A DNA stretch of 64,000 bases from Delphinapterus leucas (lineage: Eukaryota > Chordata > Mammalia > Artiodactyla > Monodontidae): the NCBI RefSeq assembly GCF_002288925.2, contig NW_022098069.1:82244380-82308379 (forward strand). Reading direction: 5' to 3'. The notes under the pieces are model-generated. The model worked only from the letters and a program-made list of their open reading frames with translations, was not told the DNA's origin and searched no databases. Shown piece by piece: positions 42,190-52,333 of the stretch (position 1 is its first letter; the number at the start of each line of letters is the position of its first letter). The translations under genes and the position numbers were made by a program.

Positions 42190-43559
42190 ATAACAGGGTA
42201 TTTACTTGTGTTTTGCTTTTTATCTGCTGCCATCTCATCGGAACTCAATGAAAGGTATCCCTCTCCTCCCCAGGAGAATAGTCAGTCATTTAATTTTTCC
42301 TTCTAATATTTGGGTTTTCCCTGACCTCAGGGGAAAGGAGGATGCCTTTTTGGTGTGAGGGTTGAAAAGGTGATATAAGGAAGGTCTTCACCTTTGTAGA
42401 AAGTCCCCAAGTAGGCATTTTTGTTTCTAATGTCTGCTCAAGAGTCCTCAAACTGGTGGCCCAAAGACGGGTTTTGTTTGTTTGACGTGTATTCAGTGTT
42501 TCAAGATTTGTAAATTAGCTGCAGTGCAGAGAAACAAACAGGATTATCCCACGGAGCTCAAGTTCTTAGCAATGAGCTGACCAGCACTTGGTGAGTGTAA
42601 CTTTCCATGGGACCAGGGCTTCCTTCTCTCAGGAGCGCAAATCCACCTTCTTATGACTTTTCCAGGTAACAGCTGGCATTTCCAAACAATTCCCCGCATA
42701 GCTGGTATTTACTCCATGCTGCTTGGTGCCTTTGCTGAAAACTCTATTCCCTACACCCAGCTGGTTTTTCACACTTGCATTATTAGAAGTAGCAGGTGTA
42801 CACAGTTCCTCTAAAGGAAGTTGTGTGTCCAGCAGCTTCGCCTGACCCAGCACCCTCCCATGTGGGGTGATGAAAGGACAGGGGACCACATGCCTATTCT
42901 TCTTGACCTTCAGCTTTGTAAATCCCCCCTCAAAAAAAAGTTTATTTCTTAATCTCCTCCACGTGACACTGTAGTATTTGTCTTCATACCTTGCCATAGC
43001 TCCCCATTGTCAGTGTTTAAAAATTGAGAGGCTTTACCTGAAAATCTGAATTACCAGTGTGTCTTAAAATAGCCTATATTCCCAAATGACAGAAAACAGC
43101 TAAAGCGGAGAGGCCAGTGCCCCAGTATTTCTCGAATTCAAGCTTCAGCTGTCATTTAGCATCATGTTTGCCGGGTGATTTACCTGACCATAGAGTAAAA
43201 GGAATGTGAAACATTTCTCTGACTCACAGCTCCACCCTATGCTTACCGCCCCCCCACCCCCCAACACTCACTTGATACCTGTCTGGTCCCTGTAGGGATG
43301 TGACTGTTACGATGCTGATCTAAGTCCACTAAGAGATTTAGCCAGATTGTCAAAAGGGGGAAATGAAGGAGACTGTGTGTTTTGAGTGCAGGTGAAGGGA
43401 TCACCACGAGTAATAGGAAATAGAAGAAGGTTCATGGTTTCCAAGAGGAGGACCAGCCTTCCACAGGGCATATGTGCAGCCAGGAGTGATTGCCAGAGGA
43501 CATCTTGTCAGGACCACAGAAGTTGCTCTATATGTAACCCAAAATAAGGGTTGACTAAT
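42190..43559. other. Unassigned DNA with an anonymous 122-codon frame
   Basis: No repeat recognised. A minus frame at 42629-42997 (122 aa, MARYEDKYYS start, lysine- and asparagine-rich) has no family motif. A C-rich run (CCCCCCCACCCCCC) occurs near 43248-43262. Confidence 0.4.
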
Positions 43560-44085
43560 AATATTGGGTTCCTCACCCATAGTGGTGAGGCTTCAATGAT
43601 ATTTAGTCATGACTTAGATTCATATGGACTGGAAAAACCTGTACCCTTGTGCCAGATAGCTCCCATTTGCCTCTCCAAAGCCACTCTCCTCTCTCCTCCG
43701 TCTTGATCTCTGCTCCCAGGCAGCTGACTTGTGGATGACATCAAAGTCCTCTGGCTTCCAGTTGAGTTCAGTGAATGGGCAGCCCAGGTGGTTCTGTGAA
43801 GAATAGAGGCTCCCTCCCTGAGAGGTAAATTCCAGCTGGCTATGCCCCTGCAAAGGATATGGCTATTCTCCAGGAGGCTAAAGCTACACCACTCTCTCTT
43901 AAATTCTGTAGGCCTGAGGGTAGTAACACCTCCACCTCTGCTAGGCCAGGTTACTACACCATTCCCTGTGGTTCCCCGGTACCATACCTTTTAAAATAGA
44001 GCCTTTGAGAATAAACTTTTATTGAATTAATGTGTTTCAAGTATGTCTTCTGTTTCCTGCTGGGACCCTGACTGATACAACCTCA
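43560..44085 (+). mobile_element. Possible ERVL-type LTR, 3' part
   Basis: CACCATTCCCTGTGGTTCCCC, AATAAACTTTTATTGAATTAA and 'CTGTTTCCTGCTGGGACCCTG' 'ACTGATACAA' match the ending of an ERVL-class LTR family I recall but cannot name. The left boundary is a guess; the last ~180 bp are convincing. Confidence 0.45.
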
Positions 44086-45460
44086 CTGTAATAGAGCAGT
44101 TCACATCTGTCACACTAAGAAAAGCAGCATTATAGTAACAGGAGTAACAGTGATAGGATCAGAACCCAACTATTGAATGGGATTGCTCCCAGATCCAGAA
44201 CAAAAATCGCTTCACCTGAGATCACAGAGCTTTATAACCAGAAGCACACACTTGCTTACAATATTCCACAAGTTATACCGGAATCAAAGCTGCCCTCACT
44301 ATATTTAAATTAAGCATTTGAAACATGGAACTCTATTCAATAAAAGCCTAAAGTGTAGTAATTGCCAACAAAGGGAGAAAAAGAAGAGAGGGAAACAGAA
44401 AAGGAGACATTTTAAAAACAAAGAAAGAAAACTCACAGAACTACAAAGAAGAAGAGGTGCAAAGAATATGACAGAAAAAATAATAATTCTTAAAAACCAA
44501 ACAAACAAAACAAAACAAAAAAAAGAATATGACAGATAGAATCTGGGCTTTCTAATAGGACAGGGCCAGGGATTCTCTGGATGTGCCCAGTGAAAGTCTC
44601 CTACATAGTATTCATACGCTGAAGGTGAAACGTGGGCTTCGAGGCACAGTCTACAAGTGCACAGACCTCCCGTTCCACCAGATCCTGCACACTTTGAAAC
44701 CCTTGAGCAGGTCATGCTGAATACGGGGTACAAGGCAGGGTCTTCCAATATACACCTGAAGGAGGGAAGAGAAAAGATATCTCCCCGTTTATGACCTGAA
44801 ATATTTGACAGGTGTCCAGGAACTTTCCTAGCTTTGTGCTCAAAGAACATGTCTATGGCATAAGAAGAGCCAAACCCAGGCCTCTGTCTGGATATATGGA
44901 TCCCTTTCCTCTAGTGGGGTGCTTCCAAGCTGCGGCTCCACACCCGTCCTTGTTCTCTCACACAGAGGGCAGCAGAGGGCGTCTTTAAGGTCAGGTCAGA
45001 TATTGTGGTGGAAATGTTCATAAACAGGAGGAAGGGCACTGTGGAAGTTAAGGCTGTAATTGTATGAGGAGCTTGCTTCGTGTGAAGGTTTGTGAAATAG
45101 CTCGTATAAGACGGAGTCCCACTGGAGGCCAACAGCCTGGCTGCCCTGCAAGTAGGAAGCAGAGCATCCGAGTTATCATGCTAGCATGCAGTTGGGGCAT
45201 TCTTCGTGTCTACTTGCCAGAAACTGGTGTACAGGGATAATGTGTGGGCTTGGAACTGCAGCATCTCCCATAGGACCGTCCAAATTCTAGACAGGGTGTG
45301 CAGTCACTATTCACAGATGAGAGACTCAGAGGGACTGTGGAATCAGCTCTCCTCTCTGGTCCCGCCTTCAGGCTCCAAACTTCACAGAGAATTTACATTT
45401 TTCCAGAATCTAAATGTATGCAACTGAGTATGGATCCCAGACATGACATTTGTGCTGGGG
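44086..45460. other. Unassigned DNA
   Basis: No known repeat or exon. A purine-rich patch at 44370-44530 gives a hydrophobic minus-strand frame (181 codons, 44305-44850) through composition: its C-terminal half is Phe/Leu-rich low complexity read from a purine run. I do not consider it a membrane protein gene. Confidence 0.4.
44961..44983 (+). promoter_or_regulatory. Candidate CTCF-binding motif
   Basis: GGCAGCAGAGGGCGTC fits the CTCF core CAGCAGAGGGCGC at all but one core position. It lies outside recognised repeats. A motif match alone gives no proof of occupancy. Confidence 0.35.
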
Positions 45461-46160
45461 TTAAAGGATAAAAGAACCCAACTTTTATGCTGCTTCACAC
45501 GGTACTGACCAGAGACATAGTAACATGTCTTTTGTTACCCAAATGTTATTGACCAGAGACGTATCAATACGTTTTTAGGGAGTGATACAATTAACATCAC
45601 CGTGAGAAGTTGTTAGAGCTTAAAATTGATCAAGGGTCCACTATACAACTTATGACTGTTATTATCATTCACATTTTGCTCCCTTAGGTTTTTGTTCCAA
45701 CCTCGTGTATGTTGTAAATGCAAGTTTCTTACCATAAAATTTTCAAAAATGACGCATCGCGAAATTTTGAGTGAAGAAGAATTTTTCAGTGAATTTTATG
45801 CAGATACTTTCTCTGACTGTCCGAGCGACATATGTACTAGTGTCTCAGAACATGAGAGTTCTTCAGAATATCGTTCTGATTCAGACGATGTGAATATTAG
45901 ATCAAGAAAAAGACAAAAAAAGAAAACCTTAGTGATTGATTCTGATAGGGAAAGTGAAAATAAAACTCACGGTGATGGAGTGGATTGAAGACAACACTTC
46001 ACGAAAATTAAAAGACTTTACAGGTCTGTCAGGTATAACTACTGAATGTAATAACCCACATAGTGTTAGTAAAATAACAGAATTATTTTTTTGGCTGGCC
46101 AAAATAAAAATCACAGGCCACAGGTATCAGTTTCTGCAAAAATCCCCAGGTCAGTATTAA
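45461..46160 (+). mobile_element. piggyBac-type DNA transposon remnant, 5' end
   Basis: A TTAA at 45461-45464 could be the insertion-site duplication. Two subterminal copies of TGACCAGAGAC (45506-45516 and 45550-45560) each run into a small palindrome (AGACAT..ATGTCT; ACGTAT CA ATACGT), a layout seen at piggyBac/Looper-type ends. A transposase start follows at 45749. The element loses similarity after about 46090, and no 3' end was found. Confidence 0.6.
45749..46090 (+). pseudogene. piggyBac transposase N-terminal fragment, frameshifted
   Basis: The piggyBac-type N-terminal start is probably the Met at 45749 (MTHREILSEEEFFSEFYADT), inside a frame open from 45692 to 45988. It is acidic and serine-rich, then carries a basic nuclear-localisation-like RKRQKKK. 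The first frame ends at 45986-45988. The homologous text continues in a second frame open from 45936: W at its residue 16, then the FTGLSGI block and NNPHSVSKITELFF. That is the start of the piggyBac transposase domain, whose usual spacing is W, F.G..G, then P..V...FF. A frameshift near 45955-45970 joins them. The DDD catalytic core is missing, so this is dead. Confidence 0.62.
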
Positions 46161-46402
46161 GATAAAGCTTCCTGGAACTGGTTCAGGGGCTAAGATTGAC
46201 TCAGGAACTGATCCCTTACTTGGGAGAAGCATTTACCCATCATTGGTTGAGCACTGCCCCAGCAAATGCTAACTTCCAACATTCCCCCTTCAGGGCTCCC
46301 TTCTGTGTCCCATGCATGCTGTGTCACTGAAGAAGCCCTAGGGCCAAAAGTAAAGTCACACAAGGCTTGCTTGAGGCATGATACCATCAGCACAATGGGA
46401 GT
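46161..46402. other. Unassigned non-coding DNA
   Basis: Sequence between the piggyBac remnant and the SINE. No family recognised; it has the mixed composition of an old LTR but lacks a signature. Confidence 0.35.
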
Positions 46403-46415
46403 CAAAACCTGCACC

Positions 46416-46764
46416 TAGGGCTTCCCTGGTGGCGCAGTGGTTAAGAATCCGCCTGCCAATGCAGGGGACACGGGTTCGAGCCCTGGTCCGGGAAGATCCC
46501 ACATACCACGGAGCAACTAAGCATGTGCGCCACAACTACTGAGCCTGCGCTCTAGAGTCCATGAGCCACAACTACTGAAGCCCACGCACCTAGAGCCCGT
46601 GCTCCACAACAAGAGAAGCCACCGCAATGAGAAGCCCGTGCGCCGCAACGAAGAGTAGCCCCCGCTCACCGCAACTAAAAGAAAGCCTGTGTGTAGCAAT
46701 GAGGACCCAACACAGCCAAAAATAAATTAATTAATTTTAAAAATAATAATAAAATAAAATAAAA
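46416..46764 (+). mobile_element. CHR-type SINE (long form)
   Basis: Full long-form copy: TAGGGCTTCCCTGGTGGCGC, TTAAGAATCCGCCTGCCAATG, GGTTCGAGCCCTGGTCCGGG, 'CACAACTACTGAGCC' units, GAAGAGTAGCCCCCGCTCACC, AACACAGCCAAAAATAAATT and an AATA-type tail. The duplication CAAAACCTGCACC (13 bp) is exact at 46403-46415 and 46765-46777. Confidence 0.96.
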
Positions 46765-46777
46765 CAAAACCTGCACC

Positions 46778-47160
46778 GATTACAACTAGTTCCTCTAGCT
46801 ATAGTTGAAATCGGAAGTGGATCCAAAAGGATGTGAGGCAAAGTATAAGGGGTGTCTAGCACGCAAGGTATCTTGAATTCTCAATTAGGAATTCATAACT
46901 GAGAGTGTTGCTTAATGAACGTGGAATTAGAGCAGAAAGATTCAAAGGCTCTTGTGGTATATGTGGTCCTATAGCTGCAGCAGACCTTGAAGAATTAGAT
47001 TTGCTTCAGCATAACCTACATTTTTTGAAAAACCAGGATATTTTTGTCCATAAAATAGTTTTTCCTTTATTGATGGCTAGATAAACACACATTTTGACTA
47101 TATTGACTCTGCTTTTTTAATCCTTGTTTTTTGCATTGTAATTTAATTTTTTAATAGATG
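46778..47160. other. Unassigned non-coding DNA
   Basis: No repeat or gene recognised. It might hold the 3' continuation of the piggyBac element, but I see no transposase motif on either strand. Confidence 0.35.
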
Positions 47161-47164
47161 ATAC

Positions 47165-47964
47165 ATACAGGTCAGTCAGAATGGCCATCATCAAAAAAAT
47201 CTACAAACAATAAATGCTGGAGAGGGTGTGGAGAAAAGGGGACCTTCTTGCACTGTTGGTGGGAATGTAAATTGATACCGCCACTGAGGAGAAGAGCAAG
47301 GAGGTTCCTTAAAAAACTAAAAATAGAGTTACCATATGACCCAGCAATCCCACTACTGGGTATATACCCAGAGAAAACCATAATTCAAAAAGAGTCATGT
47401 ACCCCGATGTTCACTGCAGCTCTATTTACAATAGCCAGGACATGGAAGCAACCTTAATGTCCATCAACAGATGAATGGATAAAGAAGATGTGGAACATAT
47501 ACTCAATGGAATATTACTCAGCCATAAAAAGGAATGAAATCGGGTCATTTGTAGAGACATGAATGGACCTAGAGTCTATCATACAGAGTGAAGTAAGAAA
47601 GAGAAAAACAAATATCGTATATTAACACATATATATGGAATCTAGAAAAATGGTACAGATGAACCTATTTGGGCAGGAATAGAGATGTGGATGTAGAGAA
47701 CGGACATGTGGACATGGGTTTGGCGGGGCGGGATGAATTGGGAGATTGGGATTGACGTATGTGCACTGCCACGTGTAAAACAGTTAGCTAGTGGGAACCT
47801 GCTGTACAGCACAGAGCTTGGTGATGATCTAGATGGGTGGGATGGGGGGGCGGTAGGAGGGAGGTCCAAGAGGGAGGGGAGATATGTATACATACAGCTG
47901 ATTCACTTCTTTGTACAGCAGAAACTAACAAGACGTTGTAAAGCAACTATACCCCAATTTAAAA

Positions 47965-48003
<39 letters not shown>
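47165..48003 (+). mobile_element. L1 3' end with TA-repeat tail
   Basis: From CAGTCAGAATGGCCATCATC through the ORF2 C-terminus ([20 protein letters not shown] in the frame at 47158-47457) and the 3' UTR to CAACTATACCCCAATTTAAA. The expected poly-A tail is replaced by about 17 TA units (47969-48002). Confidence 0.94.
47969..48002 (+). repeat. (TA)n microsatellite at an L1 tail
   Basis: About 17 uninterrupted TA dinucleotides directly after AAAAAACA, grown from the L1 tail. Confidence 0.96.
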
Positions 48004-48006
<3 letters not shown>

Positions 48007-48259
48007 CATTTAGGATTGATGGACATAGGAAGGCAAGTATTTTGAGTTCAGGCTTTCAAAGAGTCTTGGAAAGTAAACCATCCTTTGGTGCTACTGCTTG
48101 AAAAGGCGAACAGTCTGATTTTTGTTCAAATGGTATTCTTGGTAAGTTCCATAAACAATAAAGTTATTTGTAATTTATACCTACCAGGTCAAATGATTCC
48201 TGAAATAGTGAAGTTATATTAAAATAAGCAGTAAGTTTTACCTATATAGAAGGTTTGGT

Positions 48260-48483
48260 CAGAGGTTAGCAAACTACAGTCTGCTCTCCAAATCTGGCCC
48301 TGTACCTCTTTTTGTAAATAAAGATTTATTGGAACACAGCCACATCTGTTCATTTATGTATTGACTATGACTGCTTTCCTGTAACGACAGCAGAATTGTA
48401 TGGTTGTAACTAAAACCAAAAGGCCTGCAAAGCCAAACACATTTCTCATCTGTTCCTTTACAGAAAAAGTTTACCAACCTCTG
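48260..48483 (-). mobile_element. hAT-type nonautonomous DNA transposon (224 bp)
   Basis: Terminal inverted repeats CAGAGGTTAGCAAACT (48260-48275) and AGTTTACCAACCTCTG (48468-48483) match at 14 of 16 positions. Internal AATCTGGCCCTGTACC, 'AATAAAGATTTATTGGAACA' and GGCCTGCAAAGCCAAACAC are typical of a hAT-Charlie-class family. An 8 bp duplication is no longer clear (5 of 8 match). Orientation is assigned by consensus memory. No transposase. Confidence 0.78.
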
Positions 48484-48489
48484 AGTTAG

Positions 48490-48740
48490 TTTCTTAGCTC
48501 AAAATAGGAAACAAAATCTAAGTGTCCATGAACAACAGAGTTAATAAATTGTGGTATAGTCACACAATGAAGATGAATTTTACAAAAACTGTACACAATG
48601 AAGCAAACAAATCTAATAAACACAACATTGAAGAAAGCAGCCAGAATTCTGATGTATGAGTCTATTCATACAATGTTTAAAACCAGACAAAATTACTGCC
48701 TGATATATCAGAAAAAATAGGGAAGGACTTGCAATGGGCA
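48490..48740 (+). mobile_element. Old L1M ORF2 fragment
   Basis: CTAAGTGTCCATGAACAACAG, AATTGTGGTATAGTCACACAATG, AATCTAATAAACACAACATTG, 'TCTATTCATACAATGTTTAA' and AAACCAGACAAAATTA track the C-terminal ORF2 coding DNA of old L1M. No open frame. Confidence 0.72.
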
Positions 48741-49384
48741 AAAAAAATTACTGAGTATCTACAGGGTCCGGTGCCTTTCATCATTTTAGAGCTACCTTAT
48801 AGCTCTATATGTTGTAGACAATGGATAGTAATACAAAATATTCTGGTCTATACTCCCACAACTGAATTTTGTCAGGTGAAGAGTAGTTAACTACTGTCCT
48901 GTGGGTATTGGCTAATTGTGCATCTATTAGCTAATTCATTTCAACATTCCTAATTGGCTATCCATGTGTCTATTCTTTGGATTCCCTTGGAATGGTTTTG
49001 GGTTTTATTTTGTTGTTTTATACTTGACCAGTTTCCTCATTAATTAATGAGTCAAACAAAATTGTCGACCCATACGCATTTTATATTTGTATGGGAGTCA
49101 TGATTTTCCTTCTTTTTACAGATTCATGTTTAACCAGTAGGAGCAGCTCTGGAGGACCACTAAGGCAAATGAGTTCTTGGCATCCAGCAGGCTGCTGACG
49201 TGGTGGTACGTTCTGTTTCCAGGTGTGGGTGCTGACTATACAGATGAGCCCTTTGAGCCGCAGACTAAGGCTCTTTGTGATTTTCTGATGATTCTGTTAT
49301 ACTTCAATGAAAAGCCCATTTTTCATGTAAAGATAAATAAATAAATAAATGTTAACCAAAAACGAGGTGGCGAAATATCTCTGC
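48741..49384. other. Unassigned non-coding DNA
   Basis: No repeat or exon recognised. A short AAAT-type run (AAATAAATAAATAAATG) sits at about 49333-49350. Confidence 0.4.
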
Positions 49385-49770
49385 CCAGCTAACCGCTCCC
49401 CGCCTCACATTAGCCACTGTTACTAGGGTTGCTGTCTTTTTTTCATTTTTTTTTTAATGTATCATTCCAGACAGGTTTTTTTCTTTAAAGCATATACAAG
49501 TAAATAAGGATACAGATTCTTATTCCCCCACCATTTTTTTTTGGCATGAAAGATACAATACACACACTGCCCTGTGCCTTTTATTTTTCACTTAACAATG
49601 AATCTTGGAGATCTCTTCTTATGGAGAGATGGAGCGTGTCCGTCCTTTATTTCAGCTCCACTGTATTTCATTAAATGGATGTGTCACACTTTATTTCACC
49701 AGCCCTCTCTACTGATGGGCATTTGAGTTTTTCTAATCTTTTGCTTCATAGAAATATATCAAGCTCTTAA
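49385..49770 (-). mobile_element. Old L1M fragment, minus
   Basis: Reversed L1M 3' text: CATTAGCCACTGTTACTAGG, TTTCACTTAACAATGAATCTTGG, AGATCTCTTCTTATGG, 'CCTCTCTACTGATGGGCATTT' and TCTAATCTTTTGCTTC. Diverged. Confidence 0.7.
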
Positions 49771-49981
49771 ATAATAAGAAGAAAATGACAGGAAGACAGA
49801 AAGGAAAGAGACGTGGAAATCAGAGTGGGGAAGGCTGTTGGTGGCACAAAGGCCGTGAGCACTTGTGGGAGTGGGAATGTCTAAGATGGGGGAGGGGGCT
49901 GTGACACTGCAGATCAGCTATTTTCTTTAAATTTTGCCCTCCATCAGCCTTGACATTTTTCTTTAAAAGGTTACTTATTTT

Positions 49982-50375
49982 GGGACTTCCCTGGTGGCAC
50001 AGTGGCTAAGAATCCGCCTGCCAATGCAGGGGACATGGGTTCGAGCCTTGGTCCGGGGAGATCCCATGTGCCGCGGAGCAACTAAGCCCATGCGCCACAA
50101 CTACTGAGCCTGCGCTCTAGAGCCCGTGAGCCGCAACTACTGAGCCTGCACTCTAGAGCCCGCGAGCTGCAACTGCTGAGCCCACGTGCCACAACTACTG
50201 AAGCCTGCGTGCCTAGAGCCCTTGCTTCGCAACAAGAGAAGCCACCGCAATGAAAAGCCCACGCACCGCAAAAAAGAGTAGCCCCCACTCATCCCAACTA
50301 GAGAAAGCCCGCACGCAACAACAAAGACCCAACGCAGCCAAAAATAAATAATAAAATAAATAAATTTATTTTTTA
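49982..50375 (+). mobile_element. CHR-type SINE (long form, extra internal units)
   Basis: A 394 bp copy. The GGGACTTCCCTGGTGGCACAG head and GGTTCGAGCCTTGGTCCGGG are followed by extra tandem 'ACTGAGCCTGCGCTCTAGAGCC'-type units, making it longer than the 46416 copy. Tail AAATAAATAATAAAATAAAT. The duplication AAAAGGTTACTTATTTT (17 bp) is exact at 49965-49981 and 50376-50392. Confidence 0.96.
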
Positions 50376-50392
50376 AAAAGGTTACTTATTTT

Positions 50393-51811
50393 AAGAAAGG
50401 GAAGTCAACAAACATGGCCTTTTCATACATGGGACATACAGGGGTTTATCTAACAATGATTCCAATGCCGGGGTCTCCCTCAACTCTGAAAAAGACAAGA
50501 AGAGCTGATTCCAAACAGCTAGTATTATATTTCCAGGAATAAAATGCTAACAGCTTACCACTTTCCCTAGAGCAAAGAGAACCAGGTTGCTGGGTGGGAC
50601 ACCAGAAGCTAGAGCTCCCAAAGCCACTGCCCAGCAGAATGACAAGGCTAATTCGTAATTCTCCTTTTAGCTTCTATCCCTCCGGGATTAAAATGTCCAG
50701 CTGCCTCTTCCTAACCAAAATTTATTGTATCAAAGAAGCACCATGCTCTTTCAGCTCTAGAGAAACCCAGTGTGAACTGGAAAAGACAAAACAATTGTTC
50801 ACATTTGCACAACTGTGTGGCATGGGGAGGGAATGAGATTACCAAGGGAAAATGTAAATTTTTCCCCAGGCCAGAAGAATTGACTTCCTGTGCTCCAGGA
50901 CGAAGGTAGTGAAGAATTTACCACCCAACCTAGCTGAAAGAAAATAGGGAGCCTCATAAACATAGGCAATTTACACACACACATGCACAAGTACCCAGAA
51001 ATTCTCTGGGCTGTGATTTACGCAAATGTGTTCATTCATAATTAAAAGGTAATTGGGATCATTTTAATGGCCTTTTCTTGCTTTTAGACTGCCTCAGTGG
51101 CAGACCTCTGTCACATCTATTTTGGGTGTTAATATATCAGTTCCAATGATTTTATTGTCTTAAAAATAACTTGGCTTCTGCAGTGGCTGCCTTGGGGAGC
51201 TTGGTCTCCAAGGAGGGAGCTATCTAACAGCCAGTCCGTGCTGATCTCCCAGTTATTGACATGCAGAAAACGAAACATTCACTTTTAATAATAGGGCTCT
51301 CTTTCATGCAAAGATAGTAGAGAATTTCTGAGAATAAATAATTCATGCTCCTCCAAGCTCCCTGAGAATAAATTTGTTCTTTTTCTGTTTTGTTTCTCTT
51401 CAAGATATGACATCTTAGGAAGAAGGGGCTGGGGGAAGAAAGTACTTTCTGCTTCTGTGGATATAACACGCTGAGTGTTTCATTCCCTAGTGCAACAAAA
51501 CCTCAAGATGAACAGACAAGAGCTTAAAACCTTTTCCCACCAGACAGACACAGTGCCATCTAAGTGTTCTCTCAAAAGATAGCATTTCATAAACTGTCCC
51601 AACAAAGGGGATGTCAGTTTTCCCTTCACTTTAAAAAAAAAAAAAAAAGACCATAACCAAATCCAGCATGAAATTAATTACATTTGGTTGAACACATGAC
51701 TCACTGATTATAACTCCTGCTGTGTTTTGAAATAGATCTATATTCTTTGTGTATTTGAATTCATTTTTCATTAAGAAAGAAAAACAGATCGTAGTTTTCC
51801 AATATACTGTC
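50393..51811. other. Unassigned non-coding DNA
   Basis: No repeat family or exon recognised. An A run of 17 sits at about 51632-51648. Frames at 50594-50836 (+) and 51224-51469 (-) are short and anonymous. Confidence 0.4.
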
Positions 51812-51978
51812 TATTGGTGGTTCTCAAATTTCAATGTATGTTAAAATCATCAAAGAAATTTGTCTAAATACAGATTCCAAAGCCCTTGCTCCTCAAAGTT
51901 CCTGTTCATTCGTCTGGTGAAAAGGTCCAGGTAATTCTGATTTTCCTCTACCACAGTCTGAGAAACACTACACTATAA
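51812..51978 (+). mobile_element. MER5A-like hAT element
   Basis: TTGGTGGTTCTCAAATTTCAA start and ACCACAGTCTGAGAAACACTA end show the MER5A termini; AAATACAGATTCCAAAGCC and AAAGGTCCAGGTAATTCTGA match its interior. Confidence 0.78.
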
Positions 51979-52005
51979 TTCTAATGAAATATAATGTGGG
52001 TTAAT

Positions 52006-52333
52006 ATGTGCTTTAGACAGTGTTTGTGTCCCCCCCAAAATTCATATGTTGAAGCCTGAATGTGTTGGCATTTGGAGGTCGGGGCTTTGGGAGGTAATTA
52101 GGTCATGAGAATTTATCCCCCATGATGGGCACTGTGCCCTTGTAAGAGAGTGAGCTCTCTTCCATGTGAAGATACAAACCAAGAAGAGGGCCTTCACCAA
52201 GAACCCAATGGTGCTCGCACCTTAACCTTAGACTTCCAGACTCCAGAATTCCAGAAGACTCCAGAGAAATAAATCCTTGTTGTTTAAGTGACCCAGTCTA
52301 TAGTGTTCTGTTACAGCAGCTCAAACTAAGACA
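52006..52333 (+). mobile_element. MaLR (MLT1-type) solo LTR
   Basis: Forward MaLR LTR: 'TTGTGTCCCCCCCAAAATTC', ATATGTTGAAGCCTGAATG, TTGGGAGGTAATTAGGTCATG, 'CCTTCACCAAGAACCCAATGG', AGAGAAATAAATCCTTGTTG, 'TTAAGTGACCCAGTCTATAG', TTACAGCAGCTCAAACTAAG. AATAAA sits just before the end as in the family. Confidence 0.85.

Noticed and set aside
44305..44850. 181-codon minus frame with a hydrophobic Phe/Leu half, membrane-protein-like
   Set aside because: The hydrophobic part is an antisense purine run (AAAGAAAG type). No ordered transmembrane spacing, homologous motif or codon bias supports it.
9980..48002. Regularly spaced direct repeats suggesting a CRISPR-like array
   Set aside because: Repeated units are SINE internal units or dinucleotide tracts; there are no unique spacers of constant length and the genome is mammalian.
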